From contig CM026427.1 of NCBI GenBank assembly GCA_014871385.1, forward strand, positions 17,493,055-17,557,054: 64,000 nt of DNA, in the 5' to 3' direction. The position numbers and the translations under genes are program-made. A model generated the notes under the pieces. The model worked only from the letters and a program-made list of their open reading frames with translations. It did no database searches and had not been told where the DNA came from. The DNA is from Ceratodon purpureus. Its lineage: Eukaryota; Streptophyta; Bryopsida; Pseudoditrichales; Ditrichaceae. Positions 36,022 to 48,076 of the stretch are shown one piece after another (within the stretch, counting starts at the first letter, position 1; each line of letters begins with the position of its first letter).

Positions 36022-37914
36022 ATGAATGAGGCTGAGGTGAACAAGCAGATTCAACAAATGGTCCATTTCATTCGTCAAGAAGCCGAGGAGAAAGCTAATG
36101 AGATCGCTGTTTCTACTGAAGAGGTTTTTATAACAACCAAGAACTTTTAACGTTTAATGAGGAGGCTTGTAGTTTGTAGGGTAGTGCAACTGTATAATTA
36201 CGAACTTTGCACTTGCACTTTACAAAATCCAGATGCTAATCAGATGTGGACACTCGTTAGCTTATGCTTGAGCTTTACCTACTGTTACACTTTTTGACCT
36301 TCAGGTTTAATTGCATTATTCTTTATCGTCGATTTATAGACAGCAGCGGTCCGTGTGATTCTATGAAGTTGGTTGTATGACTATCCGGGGGATGTAACTG
36401 AACGTTTTGTTCTGATCTTGGTGATTAACTAGGAAGCTGAAGTTCTTCAATGTTATCCACACGAAGCTAATGTTATAAACTTGTTGCTTGCTACGTATTG
36501 CATTGTTGATGTAGGAGTTCAACATAGACAAGCTGCAAATGGTAGATGCAGAGAAAAAGAAAATTCGTGCCGATTATGATCGCAAAGAGCGCCTTGTAAC
36601 TCTTCGCAAAAAAATGTGAAGTACACTGCTTTGATGCTTGCCTTGTCGCAACTGATTTGCGGTGTTGGGACATGGACTTTGGTATCTTAAAAAAAAGATA
36701 TGCGATTCATAAAATCTTCTAATATACCTTGGTTGACACCAGTGTTGCACTGGTATGGCATCAAATGACTCATGGCATTCATTCTAGCTTTAAAATCCAA
36801 CCGAAAATGAACGCCTTAGTTGAAAATAATTCAAAAGAATATGTATTTTGGGGCCTGTGTAGAGAAAACTCGACGCAGTTGAATGCACAGAGGCTGAGAT
36901 ACTTGCACGCACAAGACGACTTGCTCAGACGGATGCGTGACGCAGCAGAGAGGCAGCTGGCCACCATAAGCAACCAGCAGGGGCCCTATGCAAAGTTCCT
37001 GGAAGCCCTCATCATTCAAGTAGCTACCCCTTGAAAACTCATCCATTCCAATGCTTGTCCATGTTACTCTACTTCCATCATGAAAGTTTGGTTGTTAGAA
37101 ATTACTACAAAGTATGTTGTGGTATCATTCCTTCTTGCTCATGCTGGGTTGTTGGGCGCAGGGATTGTTGAGGCTGAGAGAGCCTTCAGTGCAAATCCGC
37201 TGCCGGAAGGATGACCTACATCTTGTACAAGCTGTAATTCAATCAGCATGTGAAATTTATGCCAACAAAGCAACTGTAGAGGTGCCCAAAGTTATTGTAG
37301 ATGACAAGGTTTTCCTCCCTGGCCCCCCACAACCTGGACAATATGGCTCCACCTGGTACTATTTTTAATCTAATTGCCTCCTTTTCTTCCAAGTTCCAAT
37401 TATGCAATTTTTTCTACATAATACATGCATATATAATGTTAATAGTTATTGCTAGTATATTTGCTACTTCTTATTATACATAAAGATTAGAACTTTTCAT
37501 AAATTGATACAAACACTATAAGGTTCTTCATAAGTTTTATTATATTTTGTACTTCATGCACTCTTGTCTTCATTGTAGTCTTGGTGGCCTTGTTTTGGCA
37601 ACTAAAGATGGCCAAATTGTATTAGACAACACACTTGATGCTCGCATACAAATTGTATTTAAACAACAACTTCCAGAGGTAATGCTTTGTTGTTGAGAGC
37701 CACTCCTATTTTAGTTTCTCATTATTTAATGCAATAATTGTTTTCATCATATAAACATGGTTGTAGAAATCATTATCATTTAATTTGTTGCATTTGTATA
37801 ATATATTTATTCTATAATATGATGAAATTCTTTTCATAGATCCGGAAGCGTTTGTTTGGAGTACGCAAAGGTGGTCCATTTGTTGTAGAACCACCTCTTC
37901 CTTCTTCATCTTAG
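36022..37914 (+). CDS. VHA-E: V-type proton ATPase subunit E (6 exons, 242 aa)
   Basis: Exons are 36022-36123, 36515-36615, 36863-37019, 37162-37355, 37579-37678 and 37840-37914, all in phase. The protein starts MNEAEVNKQIQQMVHFI and continues with the long charged N-terminal helix (EEKANEIAVSTEEEFNIDK), the QLNAQRLRYLHAQDDL segment, and the C-terminal domain (LIIQGLLRLREPS, IRCRKDDLHLV, TLDARIQIVFKQQLPEIRKRLFG). Subunit E is a peripheral stalk part of the V1 sector that acidifies vacuoles and endosomes. The family is usually 226-230 residues; this one adds a short tail after RKRLFG (VRKGGPFVVEPP). The donor of exon 2 (AAAAAAAT/GTGAAG) sits directly before an in-frame TGA, so unspliced transcript would stop there. 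Introns 4 and 5 are AT-rich. It lies 1 kb downstream of the TruB gene on the same strand. Confidence 0.95.
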
Positions 37915-38049
37915 TGAATTTTTCTTGGCTATTCAACAAATCTCTTATCATCACATTTCATATTCAAGCCATATTTGTGAATTGACTTCCGTTATTAAGA
38001 TTTAACCTTTGCAATTTTTAATTAATTTCTTCATGAAGTTTTGGGGCTT

Positions 38050-38117
38050 GTATGTATGTATGTATGTATGTATGTATGTATGTATGTATGTATGTATGTA
38101 TGTATGTATGTATGTAT
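38050..38117 (+). repeat. (GTAT)n microsatellite, about 17 units
   Basis: A perfect tetranucleotide run lies just downstream of the V-ATPase E gene. It is probably length-variable between individuals. Confidence 0.97.
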
Positions 38118-38466
38118 TAAAGATTGTAAAAGTCATAGATAGAAACAATCAATATTAATCTATGTCATATGGAATCAATACCTTGGCAACTAGGGTTTAG
38201 AGTGGACTCATTTTATTATAAGATTCAATTTGGATCCTTTTACTGTTACTTTTGATATTGATCAGAGTATCTAATTATAGAAATATAAAATTAATATGAA
38301 TTTAATAGTACTTGACAAAGTCCGAGATCTTAATATAAGCTTGATATTTCTGAAGGACTTCTTTTGAAGAGTTTCATATTTTACAAAGATTTATCTACAA
38401 ACCCTATAAATACCAACTAAATGCAAATTAAGGTTTAACACCAAATTGTCACACAAATTACACATA

Positions 38467-39083
38467 ATGAAGCTATGAATATGCACCACCACCACTCTTG
38501 CAACTCTATGCGCCTTTACAAATCTCCAAACCACCCCTTGTGCACATTCAAAGATTCAAAATCAGCACTTCTGTATCTCATACACTCCAAGCCTTATAAA
38601 ACCTTCTTCTAACTATTAAGCAACCAAAATACTCTCACTTGCAACACACATGAGTGGGCCCATAATCTATTGAGATTAAAAGATGTAGAGAGAAGAATTT
38701 TCTAAAATATGTACCATACAACGTAGTACAAGCAATGATTGGAGTGAAACATGGCCTTATTTTGAAGGCCTTTATTTAAAGTATCTGGTTGCACATCTCT
38801 AAGTACCTCAAAGGGAATAGTCCAAACTTCTTGCACCTCCTATTAGACCACATGGTACTCATGGCCGCCCATATCACTTACTTACCACCTACTTGTTGTT
38901 TTAACATCATCATTAAGTTGGTCTAGTCAATGCAAGTGGATTTGGCCTTTATCTCTTCATACATTCATGCCACGTGTGTACCATGTCGTAAATCACCTCT
39001 CTCCCTTTTCTCCTCTTTACCTTTATCTTCTAAATCTCCCTCAATAGAGACACTATATACAATGTTGTAACTAAGAACTACTC
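38467..39083 (-). repeat. Copia LTR-like repeat, copy A
   Basis: Aligns by eye with 45500-46120 (shared words TTGCAACTCTATG, CACATGAGTGGGCC, TTGCACATCTCTAAGT and TAAATCACCT). It is directly followed by a second partial copy, so two LTR-related pieces lie side by side at this end. Confidence 0.7.
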
Positions 39084-39320
39084 CTATTGAGATTAAAAGA
39101 AGAAGAGAGAAGGTTGCTTTAACAAGTTTAGCACACAAAGAAATACATACAATGTATGGAGTGAATTATGGCACCAACATCCACTGGTTGCAGTTCTCTG
39201 AGTACTCTAAAGGAACATTCTAAGCCACATGCAAGTCCCTTTAGAACACGTGTCACTCATGGCCGCCCCCAAGACTTAGCCACCTCCCACTTGTCCTTCC
39301 AACAACTTCTCACAAATGAA
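39084..39320 (-). repeat. Copia LTR-like repeat, partial copy B
   Basis: Matches about 45703-45930 (TATTGAGATT, AGAAGAGAGAAGGTTGCT, GCAAGTCCCTTTA and CACCTCCCACTTGTCC). It lies between copy A and the coding remains. Confidence 0.65.
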
Positions 39321-42300
39321 ATGATGTTCAACGTCAATGTGCTTCCTATGTGAATGGTGTGTGGGATTCATTACTGATGCAATGCACCCTTCATTGACAC
39401 ACATGATGGTCGTTGCATCAACTTGGACACATCCCACATCTCCTTAGAACTTGCACAGCCAAAAGGCTTCCTTGATGCTTTGGCTAGTGGCCAAGTACTC
39501 CACCTCCATTGTAGACATGGCAATTCTTGGTTGTCTTTTGCGATTCCACACAATGGCACCATCTCCAATGAAGAACACATACCCCATTATTGATCGACGC
39601 TCATTTGCATCCCACGCAAAATCAGCATTGCAATAGCCTCTCAACTCAATGTTGGTGCCACCAAGGCACAACTTGTACTCCAAGGTACTTTGCAAGTACC
39701 GCATGATGCGCTTGACTGCACTCCAATGTGATGGATCAGCCCTAGAGATGAATTGATTCAATATGCTCACCGCAAATGCAAGATTGGCTCGTGTCGTAAC
39801 CATGGCATACATCAATGATCCAACACCCGCCTTGTATAGAATTCCCATTTCTTGTTGCGGCAAGATGTGGTTTATCAACCAATCTCCAAGGGGACGTCGT
39901 ACTCGTCTTGGATAGCGAGTGCCTCCAGCTCCTTCACCTTCTTTTGAAGATGATGTTGGTGAATGCGCCTTACTTTACTCATCCTCTACTTCATCATCCT
40001 CCTTCTCTTGCTTCTTGGCAACCTCATGTTCTCTAGAAGAAGTTGGTTTGGAAGATTTGTCCACCAACACAAACAAAGGTTCTTCACTACTCCTACATGG
40101 ACTCATCTCCAAACCATCACCAACACTAATGTTATCCTCATCAAACACAACATCACGGCTCTTGATAATCTTCCTAGTCTCAATGCACAAAACGCTATAG
40201 GCCTTCGTCCCTAATAATAGCAAAGAAACAAGCACTTGCCTCAAAGCTTACCCCTCTTTGCATCAAACACTTTTGCAGAAGCAATGCGTCCAAACACACG
40301 CATGTATGCAATGCATGGCTTGCGGCCACTCCAAGCCTCTTGAAGAGTGATGCTAACAAGAGCACGAGTAAGGCACCGATTGCGATGTACACTGCATTGG
40401 CCACGGCTTCTTTCTAAAATGGAAGCTTGAGTCGTTGAGCATGGAGCATGCTCCTTGCCATCTCTACAATGGTCCGATTGGCTTGCTCCGCAACTTTGTT
40501 TTGTTGTGGCGAGTATGGTGTTGATGGTTGTTGTTGGCTGCCGTGCTTCTTTAAGTAGCGTTGGAAGGCAATGGAAGCAAACTTTCTACCATTGTCCGAC
40601 CAAAGCGCTTTGATCTTGTGCTCCGATTGCGTCTCCATAAGTGCCTTGAACTCCTTGAACTTCTCAAGGCATTTTCTCTAGGTGTACAACTACACTCTCC
40701 TTGAAAAGTCATCAATGAAGGTTTCAAAAGCACCGTGCACACACCCTTCACAAAATGACATGGACTACTCATCTTTGCCAAGGTTCATACCGCTTACCAT
40801 GCTTTGAACAAAGCGCACACTCCTTGCACTCAAATGGCGAGGTCGCCGATGCCAAAGCTCCATTGCACCATTCTTCGATGATGGTTGGGGTATCTTTGCC
40901 GAATTTGCCCAAAAGACTTTAGTGAAGGTCACTTGATACAAGTTGTCTTTACGAGGCGCCTTTGCAAGCACATTGCCATTCAGAGCCTTCAATGTGCAGC
41001 CTTCTACATTGAATTGCACCTTGAATCCACTAGACACAAGCTTGCTCACCGATAGCAAGTTTGCTAGCAACTTGGGCACATGAAGGACATCCTTCATCAT
41101 CACCTGCTTCAAACGCCCCCTTTCAAGCATCTCAACCATGAACCTCCTTATCCTTGATACCAAGGCCACATCATCACCATGAACCTCCTTATCATTGCGC
41201 TTGGATATTTCATGCATCATTCTTGCCGTCACAAACTCCATGGTTGGGTCTTCAAATCGCAAGGTCTCCAAGGCCGTGATCAACTTCTCATAAGGAAAGA
41301 GGCAACCTCTCAAGCAAGGTCATGACAACATCCTTATGTTTGACAAGCACATCCAAACGATTGAATTGATTCGCAAGGATTTTCACATGGTTGATGTGGG
41401 TTAGCATGTCATCACCTTTTTGCATCTTGATGGTAAAGAAGTTGCGACAAAGAAAGACGATCACTATAAGAAACTCATGTTTTTTGTTATGTCTCCATTC
41501 ATATTAACGTATTTTGTTGATGTCTTCGTGTTAGCCAATAATGTCCCCCGAACGTGACAATGTCCACGCGTCAATAATGAACAGTGGAGGTGGGAGGATA
41601 CTGAAATACGGGTGTTAAAGAAGAGACACGACGATGTCTCTAACAACGTGTCCATCTCCAAAGACGTCATCGAGGACATCCTGGGAGACGCGAAACTGCC
41701 ACGCTAGCTGCAGAGTATTGTTTCACCTTAGATAAGAACATGAAAGTTACTGTTGTACAAGGTAGAAAGCTGCCCAACAGTATAAAAAAATAGCGAAATG
41801 GGCAGCGGTAAGCACAAGGAAAATAAAAAAGGCACCAACATTTTAAACGAAGATTTATCTGAAAATAAATAAAAAATTTAAATATATAAATTTTAAGAAT
41901 ATTTTGAATATATTTATTAACTTTGATCTTCTGAAATTTCTGATTTTTCCACTTCATATCAAAATGTTTTCAAAAATTAAATTAAATTTGAAATATTAAA
42001 AGAAATTTGATTATTAATATTTTATAAAAATTGATTATTTTGTTATTGAAGCGAACATATTAAATTCACTATTGTATATTTAAATATTAAATAATATCTA
42101 TTAATTCATATAATATCAAAATACCACTTTTCTATCAAAACCAGAATTATAAAGAATTTATGGTGATTTGTAAAGTCCTTGGTGGCATACCCATGAGGAC
42201 ATATTATATATTTTGTAGTTTACAGCACTTCACCTACATGACAAATGCAATTCCACGTTAGACAAGGTGACTAGTCATTCTGTATATAGGTCACGTCATT

Positions 42301-42589
42301 TGAGACATCCAATTGAAGATGTCTGGAGTAATGTTTTCATGTCTATGAAGACATCCCACGGAGACGTCCCTGAAAACATTAGCAGTGTTTGGCAAAACAT
42401 TGACTCGTCCTAGAAAACATCATCGTGTCTTGCAAAACATAACCATCATGTGGGATGAATTTTGTCAAGTTCATTGGATGAACAAAGGCGACGAGGGTTA
42501 GCTGCTGCAACTATGGTTTGGTCATGAGACCTTTAAGTAGAATTTGAGGGTGCACAAAGCTCACTTTGGCCTTCATTTCTCTAAGTAGT

Positions 42590-42835
42590 TAGATTTTAGA
42601 ATGTAGAGGTTAGAGTTTTAGAGTGTAAATAAAGTTTACAAGTTAGAATGTTAGAGTTTAGAGTGTAGAGATTAGAGTTTAAGAGTTTAAGAGTGTGTGG
42701 TTTAGATGTTATCAAAGTTTTGGAATTTGAGAGTGTTATAGTATAGAGTGTAGAGGTTAAAGTCATATAGTTTAGAGTCTAGAGGTTAGAAGTTAGACTT
42801 TGAGAGTGTAGAGTTTAGAGTGTAGAGGTAGCAAA
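42590..42835 (+). repeat. Degenerate TTAGAGTGTAGAG tandem repeats inside the 3.2-kb CACTA
   Basis: Variants of TTAGAGTTTAGAGTGTAGAG recur about ten times over 245 bp with irregular spacing. There is no coding signal. Confidence 0.8.
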
Positions 42836-43095
42836 GAAGAAATGAAGAAAGAGGCGTGCATGTAGGTGAGTAATTGCACAATCTAATGCTGACCCGAATG
42901 AGACTTAGGTGAGCCACGGCTCACTGCACAATGTATGAACAACATAGAAAATCTGGAAGACCTCTTCGAAGACGTCCAATCAAACGCGTCGATGTTTCGA
43001 CAAGCGTCTAAGATTTTTGGTAGAACATCCGAGGAGACGTCTTGTCACATGATGCAGCTTGTATTGCACTTTGTGGGGCACTTTATGACGAGGTA

Positions 43096-43222
43096 TTCAT
43101 GTCTTATACTCATGTCTTGTACTCATATCTTGTACTCATGTCTTATACTCATGTCTTGTACAATGTATTCATATCTTGTACAACGTACTCATGTCTTGTA
43201 CAACGTGCACATGTCTTGCACA
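43096..43222 (+). repeat. CATGTCTTGTAC-type tandem repeats inside the 3.2-kb CACTA
   Basis: The word ACTCATGTCTTGTA and close variants (CATATCTTGTA, CATGTCTTATA) repeat about eight times, some units extended by CAACGT. They keep one frame partly open, which explains an artefactual frame there. Confidence 0.85.
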
Positions 43223-45061
43223 ACATCTCTTGATGTCCCACTAAAACACCATCAAATACACATTGTGAGCAATACCATGTCTAAAGTGATGTCACGCCAG
43301 ACACGCATAAATTTTTTGAGATGGGGAGAGCACATTGATAAAGTGGACCACAAAGTGCAACATGTGATAAGTAGGAAGTGAATATGAAGTGTGTTGTTTT
43401 TCAAAGCTCAAAGCTGAGTTTGAGCATTTTGGTGTAGTTTTTGAGCATTTAAGTCACTTTCTAGGGTGTCATATGTCATCTCACACATATCTACATTAAG
43501 AGAACATATTCAATTGAAACTTAATTTGACCACTAGTTCTAAATCATGAAAATGAACTTTTCCAAAGTCTTAATTTCTTCATTTGGTGCTCTCTATTGTC
43601 TTTAGAAGATGTTATTTCCAATTTAAAAAAGAATATTTGGTGGAAAAAAACTCACAAAAAGTACCACAAATGTGACCCTCTTAAAAAACATCCTTGGGGT
43701 ACTTTTAGAACCTTAAACCAATTATTGAGTATATAATTTGACCATTTTAGAATCCTCTCAAACATATAGATGGCACCACTCCTTCAAAAGTGAATTTTAG
43801 ATAGTTTTTTGCTCTTTTCTTAGCCACTTTTTCAAATGACTGCATTCACTTTGCTTGGATTTGAAGCCCTCATACAATAACTTTATTGTCTCTTCTTTGC
43901 ACGAAACTTTTCTAAGTTGTAAAAAAACAAGTTGAGAATCTATATTAGCAAAAAAACATTGACTTCAATAACATCTTTCCAATATTTTTGTGCAATTTTT
44001 GCAAAAAGGCTGAAATTGACAAATAGCTAAGCACGTTTTTGGTCCACTTTATTGTGCTCCTCCCCGAGACACATGCCATGACACCCCCTATATCCACGTG
44101 CATGGATCAACAACATACTTTAGGACTTGGTCATGTCCATAAAAATGTCCGTCGCCACGTCCTTTGGGACATGGCAATATTCAACGAAATCAAAATCAAA
44201 ATTCAGGTATAAACATCCAGCCGGACATCTCTACGTTAACCGAGGACGTCTTCAAGAACACATCCATGTTCCCAATGACGTCCCAGCGAATATGAATCTG
44301 GAAAAGAAAACCACGCAAATTTCTGCTCACGTGGCACGCTACGTCACTCTTTCTTGAGTCCACATCGGATTTTCCTGGATCCATGTGAGACGCCACGTCA
44401 CCAAATGGCGGGACCAGGTTAGATTCGACGTTACGATTGGAGAGGATGAAATTCCCGTCTATGCGGCACTGCCCGTCATTCTGCCCAGTTGCCACCATTT
44501 CCAGCCTTTTAAAATCTCCGAAAATCCTCCCTAACGCCGAGATGTCTTCGCGTTTTTTGTGATGTCCCCACACGTTAGAGCGTGTTACACACGTCGGTAA
44601 GTTAGAGGACGTAAATTTGAATGTCTACATGTCTCCTCGGACACGATTCACGAAATGACAAGAACCACGGGTTTCGTATAGTGGATGTTGTACAAGCTCT
44701 TTGTCTCATGGATGTTGCACAATGTCTTCCATGCTTCTATTGGTCCTTTGCAAATTTATGATGTGCGCAAGTTGGTTGTCCCTAATTGAGCTCTATCACG
44801 GACATCGCAATTGTATTCCTTGATAGCCTAAGGCCTCTAGATCCTTCTTCATGCCCTTTGCATCCTCGTCCTCCTTTGATGGAGACTTCTCCGTGCCTTC
44901 TACAATCTCCCAAAAGTCCATGGACTCCAACACCATCTCCATCTTGAACTTCCAAGGGCTAAAGTTCTCCCCCTTGACCTTGTCAATGGTCCTAGCACTC
45001 TCATTCTCAAATGTAGCCATGGTGACACTCAATATGCCAAGATCAGCCCCTCCAAGCTCTG

Positions 45062-46133
45062 AATGTGCACTATGGCACCTCTACACTCACTTTGCGCCCC
45101 TTCTAGACTCCAAGGTGTTTGTGCACACTTCTCACACTCACATCAGCCTCTACAAGGCTTTCATACATATGTAAGCACCTCCCACTAGCAAATCAGCCCT
45201 TTCAAGGCCCTAATGTGTAGATGCACACTCCTATCAATCAAATTGAGTCCCTTCTAGCTCAAATGTGCAAAGATTCACTTCAAGCACTCAAGTCCTATCT
45301 CAATGAACTCAAATGCAAACCTTTGCACCTCACTCAAGAATACCTCCCCTTTCTTTGGTCCTACATGCAAAGATCGCTTTGAATGATTTCAAAGATCATC
45401 ACCTAGACTCCAATGTGCATGTATGGACCTCAATCACTCAAATCAACACCTCTAGAGAGCATGCAAGGACATCCACAATGTTTGAATACTTACAAGGTCC
45501 GAAAGCTTTGAATAAGCACTTCTACCACTTTTGCAACTCTATGTGCCTTCCCCAATCTCCAAATGAACACTTGTGCACCTCCAAAGCTCAAAATCAGCCT
45601 TTGTGAACTTTACGCACACAGTGCCTCACAAGACCCCCTCCAAACTACTTAGCAATCATGGAAGAACTCTCACTTGCAACTCACATGAGTGGGCCTATAA
45701 CCTATTGAGATTGAAAGAAGAAGAGAGAAGGTTGCTTTAACATATTGGTCACACAAAGTAGTACACACAATGAATGGAGTGAGATATGAACTTCTTTTGA
45801 AGCCCTTTGCTTATAGTACTTTGTTGCACATCTCTAAGTGACTTTAAAGGGAAATTCCAAGCCACTTGCAAGTCCCTTTATGCCACGTAGACTTAGCCAC
45901 CACCCACTTGTCCTTTCAACCTTATTATTGACTTGGCTTAGTCAATTCAAGTAGGTTGGTCCTCATCTCTTCACCTAGTCATGCTGTAGGTGCACCATGT
46001 GGTAAATCACCTTTCTCCCTTTTGTCCTCTTTTACTTCCACCCTCGTCCAAGCTCCCTCCCTCCCTTCTAATTTTACGTCAATGCAAACACTATTTATAG
46101 TATCTTAACTACGAGCTACTCTAAACTCCAACA
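45062..46133 (-). repeat. Copia LTR-like repeat, copy C (gag-side LTR)
   Basis: Lies upstream (minus strand) of the gag start. Its outer edge reads TGTTGGAG on the minus strand at 46133. Just inside the inner edge, CAGAGCTTGGAGG resembles the usual Copia primer-site neighbourhood. The inner edge is approximate. Confidence 0.6.
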
Positions 46134-48076
46134 TGTAAGATCGTTCATAAATTTCAAAATCAATTGATATCACCTATTTCTGTGAAAGAATTCTTAGAAT
46201 GGAGGGATAAGAAATTTTTGAAAATCACCTCTTGTTTCCTCTTCGGATTTACAAGTCTAAATATTGTTTAATTTGTATCCAACATTTTAGACTAAAGCTT
46301 TGCAAGGACCACGTCTCCTTAATCTTATTGCAATTTTATGAATAGAAGTGCTAAACTTATAAAATGCCACAACAATCCAATGTTGTGAATCCATCTTATA
46401 CTTATGTTTGCCCTCAAGTGCAAGACTACCAAAATGCTTTACTATGCCTTAAACTACCAAGAGGCTTCTCGTCTTGAGCACTTGAGCTTGTCCACTTTAT
46501 CTATTTCTTAAGCTCAAGTGATTCTCCACATTACTACAAATATTGGAACATAGGGAAGAAGGCAAGGTGATGGAGCATCCGCATATGCCTGTCTAAGAAT
46601 CTTAGCATTGAAACGAAGTTTAAGAGGTTAAATGAGGCTTTTAATCTTATTAAAATGGCGTGAGAGTGTGTTTTCATCATACCTCAAGTCACACGACTTT
46701 AATGCTTTTGCAGGTCATTTATATGATATAGATGTCCTCTAACTAAATTCTCCCCTAATACAACACTAAATACAATGTTTTTCAACGTCACTTTAACTCA
46801 GATGGGCTTTTCCAGATACATGATTAGGAAGTAGAACTCTAGCCCCGAAGGGGCCAACGTGAATATAGTGTTTATTCATTCTATTCACTAATCCGATGGC
46901 CATTGGACAAAGGATAATGAATCTAGAGCTACTCCTCCTTTTCAAAGGTAAACACTTTTCTACACTAAGTGCCTCTACACTAAGTGTCTTGAAGACAACC
47001 GACATGTCATCCCCCAAGGTCTTTTTAGGTATCCATACAACTAAGGTCTCAAGAAAAATGATTAGGACAATATATACTTCACCACTAATCTTTTTTGTTA
47101 GAAACAAACATCAGCTGCAACGTATTTTTTCTAGTGTTCACTTGATTTAAACTTGTCCATTCAAGAAGCCCATCTATTCGCTCCCTTTCAACGTCCATGC
47201 TTCCAAAGTCCTCTCTAGCCTGTATCCTTCCACTTGTTGAAGTATTCTTGGACAAACTCCCTTACCTCACTCTTTAGATTCCAAGAGTGGGTGAGCTAAA
47301 CCTTGCAACCCATCCGAGTTAGGTCATCTTAATCTAAGTTTCTTTGCCCATCCTTGGATACAACCGGATTCCTGATCAAAGAACTCTCTCGCTTTTAGTT
47401 TCTACAACGACATGGGGAGCTGCGAACGCCAACTAGGTAGAACAGTGTGGCTGAAAGGGCGACGAGAGTAACACTGTACTGTACAGTACAGTACTGGACA
47501 ATGCATAACTTATGTGTCAAAGCATGGTGTTACTCTCGAGTCTCGCTAAGAGAAACGATAGCCGGTAGCATTATTATTTACAAAATAAATTTCACGAGGA
47601 CGCCACCATCCGATCGGGATACGAGTGGTTGCTCTGTTCTTGATAATGTGCAGTGAAATGTACTGTCACTACCTTTCCTTGAAGACGATTGTTGTTTTCC
47701 ATATTTTCTATGAAAGTACAGTAGAAATAATGTTGCAAAACCAAACCATTCACTCATTGTTTGCTAAAGCCGATCACGCGCAAAACATTTTAGTTAAAGG
47801 ATCTCCAACCTGGGTTTACTTAGAACACAGCACAGGCAGGTTTTCTCCGTTTTTAGAGAACAGGCCTGAAGAGCTGTGCAACTAGCATGAAGAAGCTGTT
47901 GCTCTTGTAGTATGGCTTGGCATGAAGCGCGAGTCCCCAGTTTCAGGCAGACCTTCAATCTGTCTTAATTTCATCTGCATCAAACCATCACCATCAGTCC
48001 GTCGCCAACTTTTAAATTCCAGATCAAGTTAGTTGTGGTTGAAGAGAGGACGTCTTTCAAACCAGCTGTCATGGCA
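46134..48076. other. Spacer with no recognisable gene
   Basis: AT-rich up to about 47150, then mixed composition. A 104-codon minus-strand frame (46793-47107) shows no family features. A 20-bp perfect palindrome lies at 47473-47492. Confidence 0.4.
47473..47492. repeat. 20-bp perfect palindrome
   Basis: ACTGTACTGT followed by its exact reverse complement. No function can be assigned from sequence. Confidence 0.9.

Larger units (their letters stand above)
41462..44683. mobile_element. Non-autonomous CACTA element, 3,222 bp, inserted in the Copia fossil
   Basis: The left end reads CACTATAAGAAACTCATG and the right end, inward, CACTATACGAAACCCGTG; 21 of the first 26 bases agree. The flanking bases are GAT on both sides (41459-41461 and 44684-44686), the 3-bp duplication expected. 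The arms have repeated GACGTC, ACGTCC and AACATC-type words. There is no transposase; the interior is AT-rich with two tandem-repeat blocks. The termini differ from those of the 2.2-kb element, so it belongs to another CACTA family. It must be younger than the Copia copy it interrupts. Confidence 0.93.
38467..46133 (-). mobile_element. Old, broken Ty1/Copia LTR retrotransposon (fossil)
   Basis: On the minus strand the parts run in Copia order: a gag start (near 45032, KVKGENFSPWKFKMEM), a GAG-pre-integrase region (near 40800-41300, LWHRRPRHLSARSV), integrase-like sequence (40414-40781), and the RNase H end (39444-39878, with FAWDANERRSIMGYVF). A reverse transcriptase block was not seen. LTR-like repeats flank it. 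The end repeats differ at many sites by eye, so the copy is old; it has many breaks and large missing parts. A CACTA element (41462-44683) later inserted into its gag region. The right edge fits the usual TGTTGG start of Copia LTRs on the minus strand. Confidence 0.85.

Noticed and set aside
42935-43381. 148-codon plus-strand frame in the 3.2-kb CACTA
   Set aside because: Its open part comes from the CATGTCTTGTAC tandem repeats; not a gene.
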